A stretch of 34,425 nt of DNA. It comes from Polymorphobacter sp. GTDB lineage: Bacteria; Pseudomonadota; Alphaproteobacteria; Sphingomonadales; Sphingomonadaceae. Numbering within the stretch: position 1 is the stretch's first letter; each line of letters begins with the position of its first letter. The notes under the pieces were generated by a model that was given only the letters and a program-made list of their open reading frames with translations, did no database searches and was not told the DNA's origin. A program made the translations under genes and the position numbers. Location of the stretch: assembly GCF_025362435.1 (NCBI RefSeq), contig NZ_JANYGL010000049.1, positions 1 to 34,425 on the forward strand. The letters are read 5' to 3'. This document shows positions 7,448-16,172 of this stretch, piece after piece.

Positions 7448-10321
7448 CTATTTCGCGAGGATGGCGATGGTCGCGATCGACGTAATAAGGGTGCCGAGAA
7501 TCCCGGAGACATCGCGAACGACATCGAGCGTGAACAGCGGGTCGATGTCCTTTGGCACGATGATCGTGCTGCCCGGCGGCACGATGATCTTTTCAGACCG
7601 CTTCGTCACGTTTCGAAGCGGCTGCGCGGTACCGTTCGGCAGAACGAGGAATATGCGGCGCTTGTCTGCAGTCTTGGCTGTCCCCCCAGTCTCGCTCAGA
7701 TATTCGCGTGCGGACTTGCCGGCAACGAACTGGAGCGCGCCGGGATTGCTGACGTCGCCGAGAGCGAGAACGAAGTTCGGGCGCTTGGGCAAATAAACCG
7801 TGTCACCCGACTCGAGCACCGTGTCGAGATCGGGACGCAGTGCCAGCGCACGTGGATCAGCCTCGATAACGACCCGGCCCGGCGCTTCGACCGACGAGAG
7901 TTGATCGATCAGGCGCACCGCCGATGCGGTCGAGTCACTGCTGCCGCTACCTGTCTTGCGGGCCGAAACCGCCAGAAGAGCATTGGTAAGCTCACGTCCG
8001 GTGCGGCGGATTCCCTCCTGCTGGGCTTCCTTGACGCTGCGCCGGGTGAAGATCGTACCATAAGGGTAGCCGAGCGAACTGATCCCGCCCGCCCGCGCGA
8101 TCAGTTCCGACAGCTTCTCGCCCTTGCGGATCGTGTACAGGCCCGGACGGCCGAACTCACCGGTGAGGAGGACGCCCCCGGACTCGAACTGTGGCTGCGC
8201 GCCGTTGAAGCGCAGGTCATCACCCGACCGGATACTCACACTCGCGAGCACTGCTGCGCCTGTAACCGGGATGCGACGCTCGCCGTTCCCGCTCGTCAGG
8301 TCGAGGGTCAGGTTATCGACGTTTGGGATCAACCCCTGGGCGATCGCCGCAACGTCGCGCGCGCTGATCGACCCTGCGACCGGATATGCGCCCGGATTGC
8401 GGATGGCGCCGCCGACGCCGACCGCATTCTCGATGAGGACGGGAAGAAGATCGGGCTCCTCCTCAAAGACTGCCGGGCAACGCGATACCGGCCGACGGTC
8501 ATTCGCCAACATCGATCCGTCGCCGGTCAGATCGGCAGGCAGCGCTCGATCACTCGCCGTGCGGTCCTGGCTGTTCGCTTGGGCGAAGGGATACTGGCTG
8601 TTCTGCCCTCCCTGCGCTTGGTATAACTGAGCCTGGGCCAATTGAGCCTGTCCCGGCTGACCTGCTTGCGCCTGTCCGGCACCCTGCGCGGCGAGGGCAT
8701 CACCGCCCGTCCGGAATGATTCGTCACCGCGGCGGCCACTGTTCTGAATGTTGCCGCCGACCGCGACGTCGCTCTGCCCATTACGCTCGACGATCAGCGC
8801 CCCGCGCGTGACGGCGTCGAACCGCGCCGACTTGCTATCGCCGACCAGTGCCTCGAGGCGGGCGAGCGAGCGGCATTCGGGATATGGATTTGCCTGCCCA
8901 AGGACGACGCGGCGGACCGGCGTCTGGTTGAGGAAAGCGATGTCGGTCCGGCTGAAGACGTACAGCCGGTCGTCGCTCCGCAGCGGCACCGGCGGGCGCG
9001 ACCGCAGCGCGTCGATCAGGTTGACCGGCTCAAACTCGCGCGCGGCGGTCGCCGGGTCGCGCCGGATCAGGATCGCCATGGGCAGATAGGTGTCGAAACG
9101 CAGGTCGGCGACATCGCCGAGCAAATCACGCACCGTCGGCACGGCGACCAGCGGCCGCGGTCCAGGATTCTGCACGTAGCCGCGGAGGACGACCCGTCCG
9201 GTCGCGCCGCCCGCGCTGCCGCCGACGAGCTGGATCGCATCGCCCGGCTGGATATTGCTGGCGAGGCTCGCGGCCTTGACGAAAACCTCCGCGCCGCCGG
9301 CATCGATCCGGCTGATCGCGATCGTGTTGCCGCGTGGCCTCAGTGCGCCGCCGGCATAGTCGAGGACCGCGCCGACGCTCGTCCCGCGACGGACTTCGTA
9401 GATTCCCGGCCGGGCGACCGCGCCTGCAACCGCGACGGTATCGCCGATGACCGGAACGATGATCCGGTCGCCGTCCTGCAACCGCGACGCGGGCGGGGTG
9501 CCGATGCCGATCAACCCGTACAGGTCGACCGTGATGCCGCCGCCGGCGCGGACGATACGGACGTTGCGGAGCGACCCCGACCGCCGGATGCCGCCGGCGA
9601 GCGCGAGCGCGCTCCCGACATCGGCTTGCGATGTCAGATTATACTGGCCCGGACGGTCGACTTCGCCGCCGACGAATACCGTAATCGCGCGGACTGCGCC
9701 GAGCGAGACATAGACCTCGGTACCGAGCAGCGTGCGCTTGGTCTGGGCAGAGAGGTCGCGCCTTAGCGAACCGATCGTGCGTCCGGCTGCCGGGATCGGG
9801 GCAAGCGCGCCGACGATCAGCCGACCCTCGCGATCGACCCGTACAGTCCGGCTTTCGTTGGTCGCACCCTGGAACTGAACGACGAGTTCGTCACCGATGC
9901 CGACGACATAGGAATCGCTGACTGCGCCGGTCAGCGGGCCGGGCGTGGCACGCGAAGCCGACTGGAACAGGTCATAGCCGAACTGGCGCAATGTCGGGTC
10001 GGCCAGCCGGTTGCGAAATTCGCGCTCGATCGGCGACGGCGCGTAGAGCCGGTCGAGCTGCGAGCGCGACTGCTGGCGGCGAAGCTCCTGCTCCTCGATC
10101 GTGTCCAGACGCCCGGCCGCCGGTTGCTCAGCACTGCTCGTGTCGGTGCGCGCCTGGTCGAGCGGGCTGATCGACGGTTGATTGGATATGGTCGACGACG
10201 ACCCGCTCAATTGCCCCTGCAGCTGCTGGAGGACACGCGGATCGACGCTCTGAGCGAGGGCGGACGTGCCGATGATCGCGGCGAAAAGCGCCGTTACGGC
10301 TCGCCAGCGGCGCAACACCAT
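7448..10321 (-). CDS. Wza-like polysaccharide export protein with multiple SLBB domains
   Basis: I place the start at 10321 (MVLRRWRAVT), with AGGGA 6 nt upstream and an immediate signal peptide ending ALAQ; the frame is open 21 codons further. The 957-residue product has a poly-export domain (about 135-230, containing YVVGIGDELVVQFQG) and then several SLBB repeats of the form G-x-V-x-x-P-G-x-Y (for example VGGEVDRPGQYNL, VAGAVARPGIYEV, LTGEFGRPGLYTI, LALGDVSNPGALQF). A Gln/Ala-rich linker lies near the middle (about 8590-8690), and a hydrophobic segment ends the protein. No lipobox cysteine is present. E. coli Wza is under 400 residues, so this is a long variant, likely an outer-membrane or envelope-spanning exopolysaccharide conduit. 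Confidence 0.9.
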   Translation of the reverse strand: MVLRRWRAVTALFAAIIGTSALAQSVDPRVLQQLQGQLSGSSSTISNQPSISPLDQARTDTSSAEQPAAGRLDTIEEQELRRQQSRSQLDRLYAPSPIEREFRNRLADPTLRQFGYDLFQSASRATPGPLTGAVSDSYVVGIGDELVVQFQGATNESRTVRVDREGRLIVGALAPIPAAGRTIGSLRRDLSAQTKRTLLGTEVYVSLGAVRAITVFVGGEVDRPGQYNLTSQADVGSALALAGGIRRSGSLRNVRIVRAGGGITVDLYGLIGIGTPPASRLQDGDRIIVPVIGDTVAVAGAVARPGIYEVRRGTSVGAVLDYAGGALRPRGNTIAISRIDAGGAEVFVKAASLASNIQPGDAIQLVGGSAGGATGRVVLRGYVQNPGPRPLVAVPTVRDLLGDVADLRFDTYLPMAILIRRDPATAAREFEPVNLIDALRSRPPVPLRSDDRLYVFSRTDIAFLNQTPVRRVVLGQANPYPECRSLARLEALVGDSKSARFDAVTRGALIVERNGQSDVAVGGNIQNSGRRGDESFRTGGDALAAQGAGQAQAGQPGQAQLAQAQLYQAQGGQNSQYPFAQANSQDRTASDRALPADLTGDGSMLANDRRPVSRCPAVFEEEPDLLPVLIENAVGVGGAIRNPGAYPVAGSISARDVAAIAQGLIPNVDNLTLDLTSGNGERRIPVTGAAVLASVSIRSGDDLRFNGAQPQFESGGVLLTGEFGRPGLYTIRKGEKLSELIARAGGISSLGYPYGTIFTRRSVKEAQQEGIRRTGRELTNALLAVSARKTGSGSSDSTASAVRLIDQLSSVEAPGRVVIEADPRALALRPDLDTVLESGDTVYLPKRPNFVLALGDVSNPGALQFVAGKSAREYLSETGGTAKTADKRRIFLVLPNGTAQPLRNVTKRSEKIIVPPGSTIIVPKDIDPLFTLDVVRDVSGILGTLITSIATIAILAK

Positions 10322-10391
10322 GTTTGTCCCTACCCGCGAAATCGCTCGACGGCGCGGTGTACGCACGGTCGGAGGTCGCGTCAATTCGACG

Positions 10392-10871
10392 TCAGTTCAG
10401 CGTGTAGTCGACTTTGTCTCCGGGACGGAGTCCGATCCGGGCGGCTTCCCCGGCATTGAGTTCGAGCACCGCCGCGACCGGGCCGCCCGACAAAATTTCG
10501 GCGCGGCTGAACGGCACCGCGTTCGCCGCAATCCGCCGAACGGTCCGGTCGGGCGCGATGAAGACGATATCGAGCGGCAGGTAGGTCCCTTCCATCCAGA
10601 AAGAAGCTTCGCGCGCGACGGCGAGCGGGAAGATCATACCGTGGTCGCGCGCCATCTTCTTGCGCAGCATCAATCCCCGCGCCTGCTCGGCGGTGGTTCG
10701 TGCAACCTCGACGCTATATCTGTGGTTTTCACCGCCCGCCGCGAGCGTCAGCGGGATCGTCGTCAGAGTCGGATTGGCGATCAGCGGTGCCTCCTGCGCT
10801 GCCGCCGGGGCCAGACATGCCGGGGTCAGGCAAAACAGCGCCACGGCAGCGGCAAACAACGGTCGCAACAT
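10392..10871 (-). CDS. DUF192 exported protein
   Basis: A 159-residue protein with a signal peptide (about 1-25, ending AAAQ) and one DUF192 domain. The domain shows the family pattern ARGLMLRKKMARDHGMIF, then FWMEGTYLPLDIVFI, IAANAVPFS and SGGPVAAVLELNAGEAARIG. The biochemical function of the family is not established. It starts 11 bp downstream of the tandem cold-shock gene, with AAGG upstream of the ATG, and is 70 bp upstream of the SLBB export gene, so all four minus-strand genes from 11491 to 6414 could share a transcript. Confidence 0.9.
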   Translation of the reverse strand: MLRPLFAAAVALFCLTPACLAPAAAQEAPLIANPTLTTIPLTLAAGGENHRYSVEVARTTAEQARGLMLRKKMARDHGMIFPLAVAREASFWMEGTYLPLDIVFIAPDRTVRRIAANAVPFSRAEILSGGPVAAVLELNAGEAARIGLRPGDKVDYTLN

Positions 10872-10882
10872 CTAACCAACCT

Positions 10883-11491
10883 TTACGAACCGGGCGTCTC
10901 TGCCACTCCGCCGACATTCGTATCAGCTTCGAGAACGACGGCAAGTGGGCCCTTCTGCCCCTCGGCAATCCGCGCGCGCAGCGCCTGCCCGGGTTCGAGT
11001 TCGGCCAGGCCGGCGCGGCGAACCGTCTCCATGTGCACGAAGATGTCCTGCTCGCTGTCGGGGCGAACGACGAAGCCATAGCCCTTGAGGCGGTTGAACC
11101 ATTTTACGGCGACGCGCTCGAACGGCCCGGCCTGTTCGACCAGACGTTCGTGATCGGGGCGCGCCGAAGCGCGTGCGACCGCTGTCTCGGGGTCGGGTCC
11201 GGTCGCAGTCGTCAGGTCGAGTTCGAGGATCGCCCGGACCTGCCGCCCGCGCTGCCGGCTGATCGTCTCGCAGACGAGCCGGGCGCCTTCGGGCAAGGTC
11301 CGTCGGGCGACGTCACGCAAAACCGAGAAATGAATGAGTATGTCGCTGCCCCCATCGTCGGGGACGATGAAGCCATAGCCACGAACGACGTCGAACCACT
11401 TGACGGCCCCGCCGACGCGGACTCCCGCTTCGGTAGTACCATCGTTCAATCCGACACTCTTCGAGTCCAGCGAGACCGCAGGCTCGAGCAT
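10883..11491 (-). CDS. Tandem cold-shock domain protein
   Basis: A 202-residue cytoplasmic nucleic-acid-binding protein with two cold-shock domains. The first (about 26-92) has [17 protein letters not shown] and DILIHFS; the second (about 127-193) has [17 protein letters not shown] and DIFVHM. These are the RNP1/RNP2 motifs that bind single-stranded RNA or DNA. Canonical CspA is about 70 residues; double-domain forms are common in alphaproteobacteria. A short N-terminal tail and an acidic linker separate the domains. GGGGG lies 6 nt before the ATG. It heads a possible operon with the DUF192 gene. Confidence 0.93.
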   Translation of the reverse strand: MLEPAVSLDSKSVGLNDGTTEAGVRVGGAVKWFDVVRGYGFIVPDDGGSDILIHFSVLRDVARRTLPEGARLVCETISRQRGRQVRAILELDLTTATGPDPETAVARASARPDHERLVEQAGPFERVAVKWFNRLKGYGFVVRPDSEQDIFVHMETVRRAGLAELEPGQALRARIAEGQKGPLAVVLEADTNVGGVAETPGS

Positions 11492-11651
11492 GCGGTACCC
11501 CCACGCAAAGTCTCAATCCAGCCAACCTGTAACATGAAGGCCATCAGATGTGAAACAGCTTTACGCATGATGGTAAAGAAGATTGGCGTGTCAGACGTGG
11601 CTGCGCGATGCTATCTCGCAGTGCGCGGCGTCTCGTAAGGATCGAAAGTTC

Positions 11652-12374
11652 ATGGAATTAAAGGGCGAGAGCTTGATTGCCGCGCCGCGCGAGCGCGTGT
11701 GGGCCGCGCTCAACAACCCTTCGGTGCTTACACGGTGTATCGATGGCGTTGAGTCGCTTACGGCGTCGACCGGCGAGGACGGCGTGACGCGGCTCGACGG
11801 CAAGATGAACGCGCGAGTCGGGCCGGTTCGCGCCACCTTCGCTGGCGGCGTTGCGTTAACCGAGGTTGACGCGCCCCACCGTTATGTCCTCGTCGGCGAA
11901 GGCAAGGGCGGCGTCGCCGGTTTTGCCAAGGGATCGGCCGAGGTGACGTTGAACGATGCCGATATCGACGGCTTTGCCGGGACACGACTCGTGTATGCCG
12001 TGACCTCGAGCGTCGGCGGCAAGCTTGCCCAGCTCGGCGCGCGACTGATCGAGGGGACCGCGCGCGGCTATGCCGAGACCTTCTTCACGCGCTTCAAGGC
12101 AGAGGTCGAGATGCCGGACGGCGGCGCGGTCGGCAACGCCCGCAGCGGTGGCGAAGCGAGTGACATCGCAGGCGACTCCGCGAACCTAGGCGGCGACGCC
12201 CCGGCGGTCGAGATCCCGGTGACCTTGACCCAAATCGAGGCGACTGCGGCGACGCCCAACAGTGAAGCCCGGAGCCTGCACGGCACGCGCAACCGCACCG
12301 GGCTGACCCCGCTGGTCTGGGGAACCGTCCTTATCCTGATCGTTATCGTGGTGCTTATCTGGGAAATGCGATGA
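11652..12374 (+). CDS. coxG: CoxG-like SRPBCC protein with C-terminal membrane anchor
   Basis: A 240-residue protein. The chosen ATG (MELKGES) has AAGGA upstream; 23 more codons are open but match nothing. Residues 1-145 follow the CO dehydrogenase subunit G family pattern: IAAPRERVWAALNNP, GVESLT, GPVRATFAGGVAL and GGKLAQLGARLIEGTARGYAE. A low-complexity linker follows and the C-terminus is a membrane helix (about 217-236, GTVLILIVIVVLIW). CoxG proteins recruit molybdenum hydroxylases such as CO dehydrogenase to the membrane, which the anchor here fits. Its stop overlaps the XdhC start (ATGA), and a short inverted repeat (CTTTAC 11559-11564, GTAAAG 11573-11578) lies upstream. Confidence 0.87.
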   Translation: MELKGESLIAAPRERVWAALNNPSVLTRCIDGVESLTASTGEDGVTRLDGKMNARVGPVRATFAGGVALTEVDAPHRYVLVGEGKGGVAGFAKGSAEVTLNDADIDGFAGTRLVYAVTSSVGGKLAQLGARLIEGTARGYAETFFTRFKAEVEMPDGGAVGNARSGGEASDIAGDSANLGGDAPAVEIPVTLTQIEATAATPNSEARSLHGTRNRTGLTPLVWGTVLILIVIVVLIWEMR

Positions 12375-13342
12375 CCGCTGGCGACGACCTCGACCGCGTC
12401 CTGACCGCCGCGCGTGACTGGCGCGCCGCTGGTCATGGAGTGGCGTTGGCGACGGTGATCGAGACGTGGGGATCTGCTCCACGCCGCACCGGCAGCCACC
12501 TTGCCGTCCGCGACGATGGGCTGTTCGAGGGTTCGGTCAGCGGCGGTTGCGTCGAGGGCGACGTCATCACCGAGGCGATCGACCTGATCGCAAGCGGCGG
12601 CTCAAAACGGCTCGACTATGGCGTCGCCGACGCGACCGCGTGGGAAGTCGGGCTGGCGTGCGGCGGCAAGATCTCGGTCTTCGTCCAGGCGGTTGCCGAC
12701 GGACGCTTTCCTCCCGCGTTGATCGACCGACTGCTCGACGCACGCGCCAACGGTGTCGCAGTCACGCTCGCGACCGAGCTCGCGTCGGGGACGACTGCCG
12801 AGGTGACCGACGCCAGCAACGCTGCCGGCAGCTTCGTTCATGCCTACGCCCCGCCGCTTCGGCTCGCGGTGATCGGCGCGGTGCATATCGCGCAGGCGCT
12901 GGTGCCGATCGCCCGGCTGCTCGGCTATGCGCCGCTGGTGATCGACCCCCGCGGACTATTTGCCCGCGACGCGCGCTTCGACGGCATCGCGCTCGACGAC
13001 GGTTGGCCCGACGAGGCGCTCGCGCGGTGGCGGCCGAACGCGGCGAGCGCGGTCGTCGCGCTCAGCCACGACCCCAAGCTCGACGACGTTGCGCTCGCCG
13101 CTGCGCTGCGCTCGAAGGCCTTCTATATCGCCGCGTTGGGCTCGCGGAAGAACCATGCCAACCGGCTCGAACGGCTGGCGGCGCTCGGCTTCGGTGACGA
13201 TACGCTGGCGCGCGTCCGCGGCCCCGCCGGGCTTGACATCGGCGCGGCGAACCCGGCCGAGATCGCGTTGTCGATTGCGGCACAGATGACCGCGGCGTGG
13301 CGCGGCCGCTTGCCGCAGGCGACGCCGGTCCCTCCCGCTTGA
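12371..13342 (+). CDS. xdhC: XdhC/CoxI-family molybdenum cofactor maturation protein
   Basis: A 323-residue cytoplasmic protein of the XdhC family, which binds molybdenum cofactor, promotes its sulfuration and inserts it into xanthine dehydrogenase-type enzymes. The N-terminal XdhC/CoxI domain shows IETWGSAPRRTGSHLAV, SGGCVEGDV (Cys60) and GLACGGKISVFVQ (Cys97). A C-terminal Rossmann region begins with LAVIGAVHIAQAL and contains ALGSRKNHANRLERL. It is coupled to coxG by an ATGA overlap and to the next gene by a TTGA overlap, so the three are made together. Confidence 0.92.
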   Translation: MTAGDDLDRVLTAARDWRAAGHGVALATVIETWGSAPRRTGSHLAVRDDGLFEGSVSGGCVEGDVITEAIDLIASGGSKRLDYGVADATAWEVGLACGGKISVFVQAVADGRFPPALIDRLLDARANGVAVTLATELASGTTAEVTDASNAAGSFVHAYAPPLRLAVIGAVHIAQALVPIARLLGYAPLVIDPRGLFARDARFDGIALDDGWPDEALARWRPNAASAVVALSHDPKLDDVALAAALRSKAFYIAALGSRKNHANRLERLAALGFGDDTLARVRGPAGLDIGAANPAEIALSIAAQMTAAWRGRLPQATPVPPA

Positions 13343-14931
13343 TCTTCGGCGCCGTAGCGACCGCCGAAGCTACGGGCGCGGTGCTGGCCCATGCGCTGCT
13401 CGTCAACGGCGAGCGCTGGCCGAAGGGGCGGCTCCTGAGCGATGCCGATGTCGCGGCGGCAACGGCGGCGGGGATCGAGACCGTCGTCGTTGCCCGGATT
13501 GGTGCCGACGATGTCGCCGAGGATGACGCTGCGGCGACGCTTGCCGCCGCGCTCGCCGGACCGGGTGTCGTCGCCACCGCCGCAGCGCATGGCCGGACCA
13601 ACCTGATTGCCGCGGAAAATGGACTCGTGATGCTCGACCCGGCATCGGTGGACCGGGTCAACGCCGTCGACGAGGGCATCACCGTTGGCACGCTCGCGCC
13701 GATGATCCGCGTCGCCGCGGGCGACGTCGTTGCCACGGTCAAGCTGATCCCGTTCGCGGTCGCGCGGAGTGCACTCGCCGCCGCGGTCGCTTCTGCCACC
13801 CCGCTTACGGTCGCAGCCTTCGCTCCGCGCCGCTTCCGCCTGCTCCAGACGCGCCTTGCGGTGACATCGACGAAGATGCTGGCGCGGACCGATGTCGTCA
13901 CTCGTGCGCGGGTCGACGCTCTAGGCGGCACGCTCGACCCGGCTTACGACGCGTGTGACCACACGACCGAAGCCGTCGCCGCGTGGCTCGCCGCCCAGCC
14001 CGCCGACGCGATCCTGCTCGTCGCCGGAGCCTCGGCGACCGCCGACCGGCGCGACGTCATCCCCGCCGCGATCGTCGCTGCGGGCGGCGTCGTCGAGCGG
14101 CTCGGCATGCCGGTCGACCCGGGCAACCTGCTGTGCCTCGGCGTGCTCGGCGGCCGCGCGGTAATCGGGCTCCCGGGATGCGCGCGCAGTCCGAAGCGCA
14201 ACGGCTTCGACTGGGTCCTCGAACGCCTCGCCGCCGGGATCGCGGTAACCAGCGGCGACGTCGCCGCGATGGGTGTCGGCGGACTGCTCCCCGAGGCCGA
14301 GCGCCCGCAGCCCCGTGCCGCCGCCGCGGTCCACGCCGGCACCGTCGGTGTCATCGTCCTCGCCGCCGGGCGGTCGACGCGGATGGGAGCGGCGAACAAG
14401 CTGGTCGCCGATCTCGGCGGCAAGCCGGTCGTCGCGCACGTCGTCGACGCGATTGCCGAGGCCGGCCTACCGCCGCCGGTCATCGTCATCGGGCACATGG
14501 CTGCCGAGGTTCGCGCCGCGCTCGGCGACCGCGCCGCGACCTGCATCACAGCGCCCGACTTCGCCGAGGGGATGAGCCGTTCGCTCCGCACCGGACTTGC
14601 AGCGGCCCCGCCGGAGTGGACCGCAGCGATCATCGCGCTCGGCGACATGCCTTCGGTCGCCCCTGCGACCTACGCGGCACTGGCGGCGGCGATCGACGGG
14701 GTCCCGGTCGTCATTCCGACGTGGCGCGGCAAGCGCGGCAACCCGCTCGCGTGGAGCCGCGCACACTGGCCCGAGCTGGCCGCCGTGACCGGCGACGGCG
14801 GCGGCAAGGTCCTGCTCGCGACGCTCAGCGACCGCCTCGTCGAGGTACCGGTCGACGACCCCGGCATTCTCGCCGACGTCGACACCCCCGAAGCGCTGGC
14901 GGCTTTGCGCGGCGGCGTCAGCCTGGACTGA
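13339..14931 (+). CDS. Molybdopterin-binding / MocA-like nucleotidyltransferase fusion
   Basis: A two-domain cofactor enzyme of 530 residues from TTG 13339, which overlaps the XdhC stop as TTGA; an in-frame ATG at 13297 is the alternative. I prefer 13339 because (M)IFGAVATAEATGAVLAH matches the usual start of this family. The N-terminal domain (about 1-330) is molybdopterin-binding, with TNLIAAENGLVMLDP and AVIGLPGCARSPKRNGFDWV. The C-terminal domain (about 335-528) is a MobA-like transferase, with VIVLAAGRSTRMGAANKL for NTP binding and IIALGDMPSV with its metal-binding Asp. It likely adds CMP to molybdopterin, giving the MCD cofactor for hydroxylases. Its 3' end overlaps the convergent tail-tube gene by 14 bp. 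Confidence 0.88.
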   Translation: MIFGAVATAEATGAVLAHALLVNGERWPKGRLLSDADVAAATAAGIETVVVARIGADDVAEDDAAATLAAALAGPGVVATAAAHGRTNLIAAENGLVMLDPASVDRVNAVDEGITVGTLAPMIRVAAGDVVATVKLIPFAVARSALAAAVASATPLTVAAFAPRRFRLLQTRLAVTSTKMLARTDVVTRARVDALGGTLDPAYDACDHTTEAVAAWLAAQPADAILLVAGASATADRRDVIPAAIVAAGGVVERLGMPVDPGNLLCLGVLGGRAVIGLPGCARSPKRNGFDWVLERLAAGIAVTSGDVAAMGVGGLLPEAERPQPRAAAAVHAGTVGVIVLAAGRSTRMGAANKLVADLGGKPVVAHVVDAIAEAGLPPPVIVIGHMAAEVRAALGDRAATCITAPDFAEGMSRSLRTGLAAAPPEWTAAIIALGDMPSVAPATYAALAAAIDGVPVVIPTWRGKRGNPLAWSRAHWPELAAVTGDGGGKVLLATLSDRLVEVPVDDPGILADVDTPEALAALRGGVSLD

Positions 14932-15439
14932 GAGCGGGTTCGTGGGGCTCGACAACACTGGTGTCGCGCACCCAGCCTTCGTTCTGCAGGACCAACGTCT
15001 GGATCGCGACGGCATCGGCGTCGCTGTCGAGGTCGGGCAGCGCGACGAACTCCGACGGCCAGCACCGGAAGACTTTGTAGGCGAGCACCAGCTGCCCCGC
15101 CTCGTTCAGCAGCTCGATGACGATATCCTTGCGGAAGTCGCGGAGCGAGACCTCGCTCCCGAGCCCGGCGCCGAAATTGGCGACCTTGTTCGCCCATTCC
15201 TCGAAGGCCGTGTCGTGGGTGACCCCGCGTTCAAGCGTGACCGGCGAGTATTCGGTCTGCCCCGGCGACTTACGCGACGACGACGGATCGCCGCCCTCGC
15301 GATGCTCGACGACCGCGGTCGTTCGTATCAGGCCGCTGACCCGCGAGACGCCGGCGACGATCTTGCCGTCCCACTTCACGCGGAACTTGAAGGTCTTGTA
15401 CGGGTCGAAGCGGTTCGGGTTGACGGTGAACTCGGTCAT
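14918..15439 (-). CDS. Orphan contractile-tail tube protein (phage T4 gp19-like)
   Basis: A 173-residue protein of the tail-tube family (PF06841 type). The start at 15439 (MTEFTVNP) has GGAGG 5 nt upstream; an ATG at 15451 lies before the ribosome site. The pattern matches inner-tube proteins of contractile injection systems: FKFRVKWDGKIVAGVSRVSG, EHREGGDPSSSRKSPGQTEY, VTLERGVTHD, FRKDIVIELL, YKVFRCWPSEFVALPDLDSD and VAIQTLVLQNEGW. Such proteins stack as hexameric rings inside a sheath. No sheath, baseplate, spike, AAA ATPase or lysis gene is in the window. It lies 18 bp downstream of recX, probably on the same transcript. It could be a leftover or a domesticated tube-like protein. Confidence 0.85.
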   Translation of the reverse strand: MTEFTVNPNRFDPYKTFKFRVKWDGKIVAGVSRVSGLIRTTAVVEHREGGDPSSSRKSPGQTEYSPVTLERGVTHDTAFEEWANKVANFGAGLGSEVSLRDFRKDIVIELLNEAGQLVLAYKVFRCWPSEFVALPDLDSDADAVAIQTLVLQNEGWVRDTSVVEPHEPALSPG

Positions 15440-15457
15440 CTCGGCCTCCAATTGGTG

Positions 15458-16030
15458 TCAGTCGCTCGGCTCCCGCGAGTTGTCGTCGTCGACATCTCCC
15501 GCCAGCACCCGCCGCGTCTCCGCGACACCGTGCCCGGCGCGCATCATCGCGGCGAACTGCTTGCGCCGCCGGTCGGGATCGGGCGCGTTCGTGTCGAACG
15601 GGCCGAAGCGGCGGCGGCGAGCGAAGGCGATTGCGGCTGCCATCGGGTCGCCGGTCGCCGCCACCTCCGACGCGAGATCGCGGTCGATCCCCGCGGCGCC
15701 GAGGTCGGCCGACACGCGTCGCGCGCCGAAGCCGCGCCCGGTCAGGCCGCGCCCCCGTGCCTCGGCGAAGACCCGGTCGTCGACGTAGCCGAGGTCGGCA
15801 AGCCGGGCGACGACGCTGTCGACCGGGGGCGAGCCCTCCCCTTCCCAGCCGCGCTCGAACAGCTTGCGCGACAGATAGCGCCGCAACTTCGCCTCGCTCG
15901 TCGCGTATTTACCGACATAGTGCAGAGCGAGATCGCGCAGATGCGCCGCGTCGAGCGGCTTGGGAGGCTGCCGTTCGGCCTTCCGCCGGGAGGTGCCGGC
16001 GGCGGTTCGCGAGGGGCGTCCGGGAGCCAT
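15458..16030 (-). CDS. recX: Regulatory protein RecX
   Basis: A 190-residue RecX-family protein, a modulator of the RecA recombinase filament. I use ATG 16030 (MAPGRPSRT); the frame continues 80 codons upstream with no domain match. After a basic tail, helical repeats show LRDLALHYVGKYATSEAKLR, YLSRKLFERGW, DSVVARLADLGYVDDRVFAE and GFGARRVSADLGAAGID, typical of RecX. The C-terminal repeat AAAIAFARRRRFGPFD is also family-like. recA is not nearby. The tail-tube gene follows directly and the acyl-AMP ligase gene diverges. Confidence 0.87.
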   Translation of the reverse strand: MAPGRPSRTAAGTSRRKAERQPPKPLDAAHLRDLALHYVGKYATSEAKLRRYLSRKLFERGWEGEGSPPVDSVVARLADLGYVDDRVFAEARGRGLTGRGFGARRVSADLGAAGIDRDLASEVAATGDPMAAAIAFARRRRFGPFDTNAPDPDRRRKQFAAMMRAGHGVAETRRVLAGDVDDDNSREPSD

Positions 16031-16172
16031 TTTGTTAACGCCACGTTCCTGCCACAGTCGCGTCCGATTTTGGACGCGCCGGAAAGCTACTCCGACCGGC
16101 GAGATTGGACCAGCTATGCGCGCGAACAGGGCGGGCGCAAAAGGTGGCGGGGGATTGCAAGGAGGATCGCGG

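Noticed and set aside
14918-15439. A prophage or complete contractile injection system
   Set aside because: Only one tail-related gene is present; flanking genes are ordinary chromosomal ones and no integrase, capsid, sheath or lysis gene is seen.
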